In this document: positions 16,087-24,089 of the stretch, one piece after another
Numbering within the stretch: the first letter of the stretch is position 1
Layout: each line of letters opens with the position of its first letter
Origin: Leifsonia sp. Leaf336
Lineage (GTDB): Bacteria > Actinomycetota > Actinomycetes > Actinomycetales > Microbacteriaceae
Assembly: GCF_001423695.1 (NCBI RefSeq)
Contig: NZ_LMOZ01000002.1
Coordinates: forward strand, 248,658-312,657
Length of the DNA: 64,000 nt
Direction: 5' to 3'
Translations under genes and position numbers: made by a program
Notes under the pieces: model-generated
The model's database searches: none
What the model was told of the DNA's origin: nothing
Seen by the model: only the letters and a program-made list of their open reading frames with translations

Positions 16087-17171
16087 TCGAGGATTCCTCC
16101 CTCGATCAAGCCGTCGACGACACGGCGGAAGTGCATCTCGTCGTCGGAGACGCGACCGTGGATACCGCGAAGCACACGCAGCAGTACGACCTCCGGGGTG
16201 GGTCGGATGGTGTGCAGCCACATGGTCCGAGCAATACCGGACAGCACCTTCACATGGCCGCCTTGCGCGACCAGGATCACCCCTGAAACCTCGATCGCAT
16301 CGTCGACCAGAGCCTGGACCAACCCGGTTCCGGTCTCTTCGTGATGTCGTCGCGCGGGGAGGAGGAATGCCAACTCATCCGATCCCAGGGGAGGAGAGGC
16401 CGGAGGGCCGGCATACGGATCGATGTCCCGCACGTCGGAATACGACAACCGCTCGAAGCCTCCAACCTCGCGGGCGAGATGCGCGAGCGCGAACAGTGGC
16501 GTGGGGTGCGAGCTCAACCCGGAGAGTTGAGCGACGACCGCCATGATCCCTTCCGCAGTGCTCAGGCGAGCCGAGGTCGGCGTGTGCGGCGTGTGGCGAC
16601 GATCGACGATCAGCACGCGGCCGACTCGGAACCGGTCGCGCGTCGGGAGGACGAGGCCGAGTTCGGCGGGTGAGGTCTCCGTCTTGCCGCCCAGCTCGCG
16701 CACGACCGAGAGCGGCTTGGGGTACGGAAGGACGTCTGTCTGCTCGTCGACGAACGCGGTCTCGTCCGTAAGATACGAGGCCGCCCGGGCGAGGTAGGCG
16801 ATCGCCGTTGTCTTTCCCGCGCCCGACGGCCCGACCAGCAGGAATGCCCGGCCGTGTGCGTCCGCTCCCGCGGCGGCGTGAAAGAGCAGTCCGCGACCAA
16901 GGTTGAGCTCGATGAGGGCCAGCGTGATGAGCGATGTCGCCTGAGCCTGTGCAGCGTCGAGCGCTTCTCTGTCGTTCTCCGGCACCGCGACGGTGAGTTC
17001 GCGCGCAGCATGCCCGCTGTGGTTGTCCAGAAGGTGATTCCACGCGGCCGAGAACTCCGCTGCTGCTGCCTCGGCGCCGAGGCCGACGAAGTCGAGCCTC
17101 AGCCGATGCCGCAGTGCGGCGATGGCGAGGGCTCGGCGCGGTGCGCGCAGATCGCTCGGGTTCGCGGGCAT
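16074..17171 (-). CDS. HPr-kinase-like (HprK-related) P-loop protein
   Basis: 365 aa; ATG 17171 has GAGGAGG four nt upstream. The C-terminal two thirds hold the P-loop LLVGPSGAGKTTAIAYLA (about 108-125), followed by SYLTDETAFVD, which fits the catalytic-loop region of HPr kinase. The N-terminus of about 90 residues is unrelated to the regulatory domain of true HprK, and the HprK C-terminal signature was not found. The true HprK regulates catabolite repression; this relative, operonic with a PqqD-like protein and a BY-kinase, more likely modifies or activates something in polymer assembly. Confidence 0.75.
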   Translation of the reverse strand: MPANPSDLRAPRRALAIAALRHRLRLDFVGLGAEAAAAEFSAAWNHLLDNHSGHAARELTVAVPENDREALDAAQAQATSLITLALIELNLGRGLLFHAAAGADAHGRAFLLVGPSGAGKTTAIAYLARAASYLTDETAFVDEQTDVLPYPKPLSVVRELGGKTETSPAELGLVLPTRDRFRVGRVLIVDRRHTPHTPTSARLSTAEGIMAVVAQLSGLSSHPTPLFALAHLAREVGGFERLSYSDVRDIDPYAGPPASPPLGSDELAFLLPARRHHEETGTGLVQALVDDAIEVSGVILVAQGGHVKVLSGIARTMWLHTIRPTPEVVLLRVLRGIHGRVSDDEMHFRRVVDGLIEGGILEWRP

Positions 17172-17464
17172 GTGCCTCCTCGGGATGTGGCGATTGAAAT
17201 CAGGCGCAGATCAGTATCAGGGGGACCGCCCGGTCGGCCGTATCGGGGCGGGGGGCGCGCGAGAGCGTGACCGCGGAGCCACTTCAGGTGAGGACTGGCC
17301 AGTGTGACGCGATTGTGAGCCGAAATTCCGGGTGAAGTGCTACCTCAGACCATCAGGGATTTCGTATCGGCGTCCCGACGAGGCCACCGTGACCAGCGCA
17401 TGCTTCTCTTCAGCCACGGCGGCCGTTGCGCGGTGCGGCGGCCGATAGATCGAGGGAAGTATCG
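17172..17464. other. Divergent control region of the two exopolysaccharide operons
   Basis: About 290 bp between the HprK-like gene (minus) and the phosphatase gene (plus). It is more AT-rich than its neighbours and carries ATTGTGAG at 17312-17319, a motif also present at 11529-11536 ahead of the glycosyltransferase operon. A plus-strand ORF of 38 codons (17332-17448) is possible but lacks a clear ribosome-binding site. Confidence 0.4.
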
Positions 17465-18040
17465 ATGCCCGACACTCGCTTTTCCATCCTGTTCGTCTGC
17501 ACCGGCAATATCTGCAGGTCGGCGATGGCAGAACGTCTGCTGCGATTTCGTCTGGACAGGGTCGGTCAGGTCGGTGTGTCCGTGTCGAGCGCCGGTACGC
17601 GGGCGGTCGTCGGGCGGCCGATGTCGTCGCAGACCCGACCTCGGCTCCGTGCGCTCGGGGGTGATCCGGAGGATTTCGTCGCGACGCAGTTGACGGAGAA
17701 ACGCATCGCGTCCGCGGACCTGATTCTTGGGATGGCCGCTGAGCACACCGATCGGGTCCTGGCGCTCGAGCCACGCGCTTTCGCGCGCACGTTCCTCCTG
17801 ATGGAGTTCGCCCGCGCGATCTCGGGCGGGAACGGTTCGCCCGGTGCCGACGACCCTCGACGCTGGCCCGTGCTCACGAGCCGGGCGATGGAAGCACGCC
17901 GCACGGGGCTCGTCCCCCTTCGCGAGGACGACGACATAGACGACCCATACGGGCATGACGATCAGGCGTTCGATGACATGGCGGGGCGACTCGGGCCGGC
18001 CGTGGACGCGCTCGTCGGTGGTCAGGTGATCGAGCGATGA
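17465..18040 (+). CDS. Low-molecular-weight protein tyrosine phosphatase
   Basis: 191 aa from ATG 17465 with GAGGGAAG upstream. The catalytic loop is VCTGNICRS (about residues 10-18, nucleophile Cys and Arg of C-x5-R). The general acid lies in DDDIDDPYGH (about 163), the DP motif being typical. It is therefore the Wzb-like partner that removes phosphate from the BY-kinase tail encoded on the opposite strand. Its stop overlaps the LCP gene, so the two are coupled. Confidence 0.9.
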   Translation: MPDTRFSILFVCTGNICRSAMAERLLRFRLDRVGQVGVSVSSAGTRAVVGRPMSSQTRPRLRALGGDPEDFVATQLTEKRIASADLILGMAAEHTDRVLALEPRAFARTFLLMEFARAISGGNGSPGADDPRRWPVLTSRAMEARRTGLVPLREDDDIDDPYGHDDQAFDDMAGRLGPAVDALVGGQVIER

Positions 18041-19137
18041 GCGTCGGTCTCGAAGAGCTCGGGTTCGAAGCCCAAGCCGACGCCGAAGCCCCAGCACGGC
18101 ATCGAGGCCGCGCCGCGCGAAGGCCTGGGAAGCGGAACGACAAGCGTCGGCGTCGCGTCTGGATCTGGGTCACTGCGGTGCTGGTCGTCGTCCTGCTTCC
18201 TGTCGGGCTGATCGGCGGCTACTTGTTCTGGCTGGGCGCCTCGTTCGACGACAGCGTCAGACGGATCAGCCATGCGTTCCCCGCGGAGAAGGGCCGCCCT
18301 GCCGCCGTCGCCGGGGTCACGAACATCCTCCTCATCGGCTCCGATTCGCGGACAGGTCTGGGCGATGTCATGAAATCGGGTCCGACAGGCGACCGATCGG
18401 ACACCCTCATGCTGGTCCACATTCCAGCCGATCGCTCGGGTGTCGTCATCGTCTCCTTGATGCGAGACCTGTGGGTGCCCATCCCCGGTCATGGCCACGC
18501 GAAACTCAACGCTGCCTTCAGCTGGGGAGGCACACGGCTTGCGGTGCAGACCGTAGAGGGCCTGCTCGATGCGCGGATCGACCACGTGATGGTGGTCGAC
18601 TTCGGCGGATTCGGCTCCATCGCCACAGCCCTGGGAGGTGTCGAAGTCTGGTCGGACCGGGCCTTCACGTCCAAGAACATGCCTGGTTACAGCTTCGAGC
18701 AGGGCATCAACACGGTTGAGGGATCCGCGGCCCTTGCATTTGTTCGCGAACGATACTCGTTCGCTGACGCGGACTTCCAGCGCGTCCGCAATCAGCAAGC
18801 CTTCATCCGCGGCGTGCTGCACGGATTCATCTCGAAAGAGACGTTGCTGAATCCCGTCCGCACGCAGGCTGCCATCCAGACGCTCGCCACATACCTGGCG
18901 GCCGACTCCGGTCTGACCGCGCCTGTGGCCGGGGGGCTTGCATTCGGGCTCAACGGCTTGAAGCCCGACGCGATCCGCACATTGACGCTCCCGACGGCGG
19001 GGACGGGCACATCACCCGACGGCCAGTCGATCGTGCGTCTGGACGAGGCGCGAACCGCGGAACTCAGAAACGCACTGGCCGCCGACGATGTCATCGCCGT
19101 GCTCGACAGCGGTGCCCTCGGAAACGGGAGGAAATGA
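18037..19137 (+). CDS. LytR-CpsA-Psr (LCP) family cell-wall glycopolymer ligase
   Basis: 366 aa. An Arg/Lys-rich cytoplasmic head is followed by one transmembrane helix (about 46-68), then the extracellular LCP domain. Conserved blocks include NILLIGSDSRTGLGD (about 98), GDRSDTLMLVHI, SLMRDLWVPI (the Arg-Asp pair contacting pyrophosphate) and FVRERYSFADADFQRVRNQQ (about 237-256). LCP enzymes transfer lipid-linked polymers onto peptidoglycan. Its position between phosphatase and initiating transferase suggests it anchors this locus's polymer. Confidence 0.92.
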   Translation: MSVGLEELGFEAQADAEAPARHRGRAARRPGKRNDKRRRRVWIWVTAVLVVVLLPVGLIGGYLFWLGASFDDSVRRISHAFPAEKGRPAAVAGVTNILLIGSDSRTGLGDVMKSGPTGDRSDTLMLVHIPADRSGVVIVSLMRDLWVPIPGHGHAKLNAAFSWGGTRLAVQTVEGLLDARIDHVMVVDFGGFGSIATALGGVEVWSDRAFTSKNMPGYSFEQGINTVEGSAALAFVRERYSFADADFQRVRNQQAFIRGVLHGFISKETLLNPVRTQAAIQTLATYLAADSGLTAPVAGGLAFGLNGLKPDAIRTLTLPTAGTGTSPDGQSIVRLDEARTAELRNALAADDVIAVLDSGALGNGRK

Positions 19138-20543
19138 TGCTGAGAACCGACGTGCCACGCGCACACCGGCCGGATTCGCTGAGCGTCCGGGAGCGGAACG
19201 TCATCGCCCTCGTGGCCACGGACGCCGTGGCCGTCGCCGGCGCGCTCGCCGTCGCTCACACGTTTCGTTTCGGGGCCGGCGGCGATGAGCTGTTCGCCCT
19301 CGACATCTCGTATGTCGTCTTCTCGATAATCCTCGCTGTCGCGTGGCTCCTCGCTCTTGCCGCAAGTGGTGCGTACCTCACGTGGCCCAAGCGACTGGAA
19401 GGTCCCTCGTACGGAGCGCCGATCCGAGCCACGGTCAAACTCGTCGCCACTCTCGCGGTCGCATCGCTTGCTCTGCAGCTCGATCTCTCGCGCGCCTACC
19501 TTGCATTCGCGATCCCGCTGGGCCTCCTTGCGCTCCTCGTCGTCCGGCTGGTCTGCCGCGCTTGGATCTACGGTCACCGCACTCGCGGCAGGTACATCCG
19601 ACGGGCACTCGTGGTGGGGACCCCGGAGCGTGTCTCCGAACTCGCACACGCCTTTGCTGAGCGCGCTGCACCTGTGGCGGTCGATGTCGTCGCGACGACC
19701 GGGATCGAGAACGCCAAGGGTTCGCATCTCCGTTCGCTGGTCGCGGAACATCGGGTCGACATCGTCGTCCTGACCGAAGAACGCGAGGGCGCCAACGTGC
19801 GGCAGCTCCTCTGGGACATCGAGGGAGTGGGCGCCGTCGTCTGGCTCTCGACGGATGTCCCCGAACTCGCGGCGCCGCGCGCGGCGTATCACCCGATCGA
19901 ACGGCTGCCGATCATCGAGGTGGAGCCGGCCGACCGCTCCATCAGCCGCCGCCGCGCGAAACGAGCGTTCGACATCGTGTTGAGTGCGATCGCGCTTGTG
20001 ATCCTCCTTCCGGTCATCCTCTTCGTGGCGCTGCTGATCAAGCTGGACAGCCCGGGGCCGGTGTTCTTCCGTCAGTCTCGGATCGGCCGGGATGGGGAGA
20101 CCTTCGGGATCGTCAAGCTACGCACGATGCGCGTCAATGCCGAGGCCGAGCTCGCCGGCCTCCTCGACCGCAACGAGGGAGCCGGACCCCTTTTCAAGAT
20201 GAAAGACGATCCGCGCGTCACCCGCGTCGGGGGGTTCCTCCGTCGTACATCGATCGACGAGCTACCTCAGCTGTGGAATGTCCTCAAGGGCGACATGAGC
20301 CTGGTCGGACCGCGGCCGCCACTTCCGTCGGAGGTCGCAGAGTACGACGACCCGAGTCATCGCCGGCTCATCGTCAAACCCGGGATGACCGGCTTGTGGC
20401 AGGTGAGCGGGCGCTCCGACCTGACGTGGGAGCAGGGTGTCCGGCTCGACCTCTTCTACGTCGAGAACTGGTCGGTGCCCGGCGACATCCGCATCCTCAT
20501 TCAGACCGTCGGGGTCGTTCTGCGGCCGAACGGAGCCTACTGA
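19134..20543 (+). CDS. Polyprenyl-phosphate sugar-1-phosphate transferase (initiating glycosyltransferase)
   Basis: 469 aa from ATG 19134 (or 19137). Four N-terminal membrane helices (about 20-120) and a CoA-binding-like middle region precede the catalytic domain. There KRAFDIVLSAIALVILLPVI (about 280) is the re-entrant helix, followed by DSPGPVFFRQSRIGRDG, KLRTMR, the SIDELPQLWNVLKGDMSLVG motif and PGMTGLWQVSGRS. It starts repeat-unit assembly by loading a sugar phosphate on undecaprenyl phosphate. Confidence 0.93.
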   Translation: MMLRTDVPRAHRPDSLSVRERNVIALVATDAVAVAGALAVAHTFRFGAGGDELFALDISYVVFSIILAVAWLLALAASGAYLTWPKRLEGPSYGAPIRATVKLVATLAVASLALQLDLSRAYLAFAIPLGLLALLVVRLVCRAWIYGHRTRGRYIRRALVVGTPERVSELAHAFAERAAPVAVDVVATTGIENAKGSHLRSLVAEHRVDIVVLTEEREGANVRQLLWDIEGVGAVVWLSTDVPELAAPRAAYHPIERLPIIEVEPADRSISRRRAKRAFDIVLSAIALVILLPVILFVALLIKLDSPGPVFFRQSRIGRDGETFGIVKLRTMRVNAEAELAGLLDRNEGAGPLFKMKDDPRVTRVGGFLRRTSIDELPQLWNVLKGDMSLVGPRPPLPSEVAEYDDPSHRRLIVKPGMTGLWQVSGRSDLTWEQGVRLDLFYVENWSVPGDIRILIQTVGVVLRPNGAY

Positions 20544-20557
20544 CGCTCGTCCGTCAC

Positions 20558-21505
20558 TCAACGCTCCGGTCGGTCGGCTTTACGTGACGACGTTCGCCAC
20601 GTCTCGCGTGTGAGCGTGACAAGACCCCGCGGCAACACGCGCAGCCCACGTCCCCACCTGGCCAGGTAGCTCCCGAGGAGCTCGGGCAGCCGGAGATTGC
20701 TCCGGGTGGTCTGCTTGACGAGCGCGGAGACCGGCGGAAAGAGCGCGAGCCGGAGCAGCGACAGCCGCTCACGTGGTGTGGCGTGTTTCCAGAGCAGGGC
20801 CCGTCGGTCGATCGCCTCCGGGAACTTCGTGCGTAGGCGCCACTCGTCGGACGGCTCTCCCCAGTCGATGTCGACGTGCATCGGCAGGAGTCGCTCGAAG
20901 AGCGGCCGAGCCGTGGCAAGCGCGCCGATCTCTCGCGCACGAGAGGTCAGGAGACCGACATTCATGCTCGAGCAACGTCCAACGAGATAGTCGAGTTCCG
21001 CACGATGACTTTCGGCCCAGATCGATCGGATCGCGTGGACTGCGCCGATCATGATCGAGTCGGCGAGCCCGGGGATCAGAGTCGGCTGGTTGCCGCACCA
21101 GATGGTCGTGCGCTGCGACCAGAGCAGCTCGAAGACGGAGTTCGCAGACTTCTCGATACCGGGATAGCGGAAATGGACATCGATGTCCGCCGCCCAGCCC
21201 GGGTGATACATGCTGACACCGTGCAGCGGAAACGTTCCCGTGTCCGGGTCGTGAGCCCGTTTCACCCAGCCGCGCTCTCCGAGGGCGGCGACGAATCGTT
21301 CGAAGTCGTGAGGGGAGACCAGGACGTCGACGTCGCTGCTGGTTCGAGGCGGCCGAAGCCCGTATTCGGTGGCGGCGATTCCTTTGATGACGAGCAGACG
21401 AACCCTGTCGAGCGCTGCGACACGGGCGACGGATGCCGTGAGGAGCAGGGTGGGTGCAGTCAGTGGAGCGAGGGACGATCCAGCGTGATTCACCATTCTT
21501 TTCAC
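20558..21505 (-). CDS. Uncharacterised nucleotidyltransferase (PF14907-like)
   Basis: About 315 aa from GTG 21505, which has AAGGAGG four nt upstream; ATG 21496 is three codons further in and equally possible. The nucleotidyltransferase core reads VRLLVIKGIAATEYGLRP followed by RTSSDVDVLVSP, with the metal-binding D-x-D, then WAADIDVHFRYP containing the third acidic residue. PF14907 members occur beside HPr-kinase-like and PqqD-like genes in exopolysaccharide and lasso-peptide clusters. The substrate is unknown. The gene converges with the sugar transferase. Confidence 0.75.
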   Translation of the reverse strand: MKRMVNHAGSSLAPLTAPTLLLTASVARVAALDRVRLLVIKGIAATEYGLRPPRTSSDVDVLVSPHDFERFVAALGERGWVKRAHDPDTGTFPLHGVSMYHPGWAADIDVHFRYPGIEKSANSVFELLWSQRTTIWCGNQPTLIPGLADSIMIGAVHAIRSIWAESHRAELDYLVGRCSSMNVGLLTSRAREIGALATARPLFERLLPMHVDIDWGEPSDEWRLRTKFPEAIDRRALLWKHATPRERLSLLRLALFPPVSALVKQTTRSNLRLPELLGSYLARWGRGLRVLPRGLVTLTRETWRTSSRKADRPER

Positions 21506-21947
21506 TCCACCTCCTTGAGTCCGCGCGAGAAGTCCGCGGTATTTCGCGCCGAGAACGCCCGACGTCTTTGCGAGACACGCGGCCTGTCGGCGCGGATACG
21601 AACGACTTGTGCCGCGTCTTCTTCTCATAGTCACCGATACGGCATCGAGTGACGGGGATCAGGCGATGGGCGGTCGTTCTCGTGCGAAGAGGTGAACGTC
21701 GTCTCTGGAGGTGAAGTCAATGGCGAAGTAACGCGGAGCGAGGCGCGGGAAAGTGAGGGATTCCCGGTGGGGCCGCTGAGGGCCAGCCCATTGTCGGAGC
21801 GTGAAGATACGAAACGAGTCGCTCATGGACACGATGATGACCGCCGGTCCGGGCCACACGGAACGGCACACGATGAAAGACAGCGGTCGGACGATTCTCG
21901 TCCGCTGCCTCTGCGGCCAGGGCCGGGACCACCCCTACGGCGACGGA
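21506..21947. other. Intergenic region without a convincing gene
   Basis: 440 bp with visibly lower GC than the flanks. A minus-strand ORF of 55 codons (ATG 21826 to 21659) could lie upstream of the nucleotidyltransferase gene, but it has no clear Shine-Dalgarno. A plus-strand ORF from GTG 21801 runs into the opposite gene. Neither is supported well enough to call. Confidence 0.4.
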
Positions 21948-22379
21948 TCAGGAAGTGCGGCGACGGCGGCTCCGCTGAGCGGCTCCGATCGCGCCGAGCA
22001 GCGCTGACACGACGATCACGAGCCCGAGCAGCGCGATCCACAGAGCCCAGGCGGCTCCCGGTGTGAGCGATGCGATCCACACCGTCACACCGGCGAGCCG
22101 TGCCGGCGACGAGACCACGATCAGCGTCACGCTGGAGAACACGACGAGCAGTACCCCCCAGACGATTCCCGCCCAGCGCACCGGCGGCCGTGACGTGGCC
22201 GGTGGCACGGAGTGCGCGAACGTGAACGAGGGCGCGGCGGGCGCAGCCGGCGCAGCCGCCGCGGCGGGCACAGTGGCTTCGTCCAGCGAGATGGTGTCGC
22301 CGGCCGCCGCATCTGCGGCGTCCTCCAGCGGCATCGTGTCGTCCGAAGCGGGGGTGGGGTCGTCGGCGTTGGTGGTCAT
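21948..22379 (-). CDS. Small two-helix membrane protein next to the PspC gene
   Basis: 143 aa from ATG 22379 with GAAGGAGAA upstream. The N-terminal half is acidic and Ala/Pro-rich, ending in FTFAHSVPPATSRPPVRWAG. Two transmembrane helices follow (about 72-92 and 108-130), then an Arg tail. The start is 11 bp after the PspC-domain gene's stop, so both are one operon. It probably belongs to the same envelope-stress module; no family recognised. Confidence 0.72.
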   Translation of the reverse strand: MTTNADDPTPASDDTMPLEDAADAAAGDTISLDEATVPAAAAAPAAPAAPSFTFAHSVPPATSRPPVRWAGIVWGVLLVVFSSVTLIVVSSPARLAGVTVWIASLTPGAAWALWIALLGLVIVVSALLGAIGAAQRSRRRRTS

Positions 22380-22390
22380 GTCGTTCTCCT

Positions 22391-23974
22391 TCACTTCTGG
22401 ACGCGGTCGATGTGGACGTCGTCGACCTGGGCGATACGGACGACCACCTGCGGAGCCCCGCTGGGCCCGACGACGAGGTCGGTGCTGCAGCCGCCGAGGA
22501 GCGCGGGGTCGCAGTGATGCGTCTGCTCACCTCCCGACGGGTCGGTCACGGTGACCGACGAAACCGTCGCGGCCTCCACTCGCACCGTCGCGTCGTCGGG
22601 GACGATCACCGTCGTCTCGCCCGGTCCCTTCGCCAGGTTGACGACCGGCGTTCCGGAGGCCGTGACCGCCCGGGTGAGATCGATCGTCGTGTCGCCCCAG
22701 CCCTGGAGGTAGTTGGCGTTGTCGGTGGGGGTCACGGAAAGGTGGGTCCCGGTGCTGACGTTCGCATCGAGACGCACACCGGGCGAGGTCGGCAGGAGCG
22801 CCGCCAGCGCGGTGAGCACGGCCATCAGGATGCCGAGGAAGATCAGGAATCCGCTCCGGCGACGGGCGATCCCCGCGATCAGCACGGTCACTCCGAAGAC
22901 GAGCGTCGCCGCCGCGAGGGAGGCCGTGAGCGCGTAACCGGGAAGGCCGGTGATGGCTCCCCAGAACGCTCCGGTGAGCGAGGCGGCGACCAGCGCCAGC
23001 CCGACGGCGAGCCACCCGATCGCCGCCCCGACCTTCGGGTTGGCGGCACGATAGGCGGCCCGACGTGCCTCGGCCTGGGCGTTCGCAGCGGAGGCCTCGG
23101 CCCGCAGCTGGGCGGACCGCTGAGCCTTCACGGCGCGCATGTCCTCGGCGAGGCGCTGCTTCCACTGATCGTGCTCAGCCCTCCACTGCGCCTGTCGGTC
23201 GCGCCAGTCGGCGACCTCCTGTTCCGTCGCCTGTGCGTCCGGCGCGGGGGGTGCGGGAGGCTCCGAGCCGATCGCGACGGCCGGCGCAGGCGGCACAGCC
23301 GCGGAAGCCGCCGTGGCCGAGGTGGACGCCGTGGTCGAGGTCGTCGCGCCCGTCCATGCGGCCGCGCTGGAGGGCGGCGCGCTCGCCGGAGCCGCCGTGC
23401 TGCCGCCTCCGCCCGAGCGCTTGTCGGCGTTGCGGACGGCCACCACGATGAGAGCGGCAGCGGCGCCGAGGACGATGAGGGTCCAGAAGATGCGGCTGAC
23501 GACGTCGAACCAGCCGGGATCGTGGCCGAACGGGCCGCCGAACCACCAGACCCCGTTGGTCCACGGCAGCAGCGAGAGCACGACCAGCACACCGATCGCG
23601 ACGATGGGAGCCTCGAACTCGCCCTCGAACAGGCGCTTCAGGTGGATCCGGCCGTCGCGGTCGGGGAGCAGCGCCCAGGCGATCGCGTACAGCAGCACCA
23701 CCGGGGCGCCGAGCAGTGCGGCGACGACGGCGATTCCACGGACGATCAGCGGGTCGATCCCGATCCGGTACGCGATGCCCGCGCAGACGCCGCCGATCCA
23801 GCCGTCGGTGCGCGAGATGCCGAGGCTGCGCATCCAGTCGAAGAACCGGGTGCCGCGGCCGGAGAATCCGGTCTGCGGTCCGCCGTACGGCCCGGAGGCC
23901 GACGGGCCCGCGGGCGTCGATCCGGGCGTCGTGGCGCCGGGAGGGGGAGGAGGGGTCGTGCCGTCGTTCACCAT
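22391..23974 (-). CDS. PspC-domain membrane protein with LiaF-like C-terminal region
   Basis: 527 aa from ATG 23974 (GTG 23971 possible). After a Pro/Gly-rich head, the PspC domain is at about 50-110: DGWIGGVCAGIAYRIGIDPLIVRGIAVV. A membrane helix block, an Ala/Pro linker, a charged coiled segment (about 250-310), four more helices, and a C-terminal beta-rich region TTIDLTRAVTASGTPVVNL follow. The last resembles the DUF2154/LiaF toast-rack part. It is divergent from a histidine kinase that also has an N-terminal PspC domain. Confidence 0.85.
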   Translation of the reverse strand: MVNDGTTPPPPPGATTPGSTPAGPSASGPYGGPQTGFSGRGTRFFDWMRSLGISRTDGWIGGVCAGIAYRIGIDPLIVRGIAVVAALLGAPVVLLYAIAWALLPDRDGRIHLKRLFEGEFEAPIVAIGVLVVLSLLPWTNGVWWFGGPFGHDPGWFDVVSRIFWTLIVLGAAAALIVVAVRNADKRSGGGGSTAAPASAPPSSAAAWTGATTSTTASTSATAASAAVPPAPAVAIGSEPPAPPAPDAQATEQEVADWRDRQAQWRAEHDQWKQRLAEDMRAVKAQRSAQLRAEASAANAQAEARRAAYRAANPKVGAAIGWLAVGLALVAASLTGAFWGAITGLPGYALTASLAAATLVFGVTVLIAGIARRRSGFLIFLGILMAVLTALAALLPTSPGVRLDANVSTGTHLSVTPTDNANYLQGWGDTTIDLTRAVTASGTPVVNLAKGPGETTVIVPDDATVRVEAATVSSVTVTDPSGGEQTHHCDPALLGGCSTDLVVGPSGAPQVVVRIAQVDDVHIDRVQK

Positions 23975-24019
23975 GACTCGATCGTGGCGCGCGACGACCA
24001 CCTCCCGCTATCCGGGGTC

Positions 24020-24037
24020 ACCCTGAGCGGACCCTGA
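24020..24037. repeat. Direct repeat in the pspC/kinase divergent promoter region
   Basis: ACCCTGA occurs at 24020-24026 and 24031-24037, spaced 11 bp, i.e. one helical turn. This is a possible site for the NarL-type response regulator encoded downstream. Confidence 0.3.
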
Positions 24038-24089
24038 TTCCTCCCGGCTCGGCTGTCGGGCCGCGGTCCCGTCTGCTTGGATTCCAGGT

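Noticed and set aside
15730-17448. Complete lasso-peptide cluster
   Set aside because: No lasso cyclase (asparagine-synthetase-like) and no B2 transglutaminase-like protease are present; only PqqD-like, HprK-like and nucleotidyltransferase proteins.
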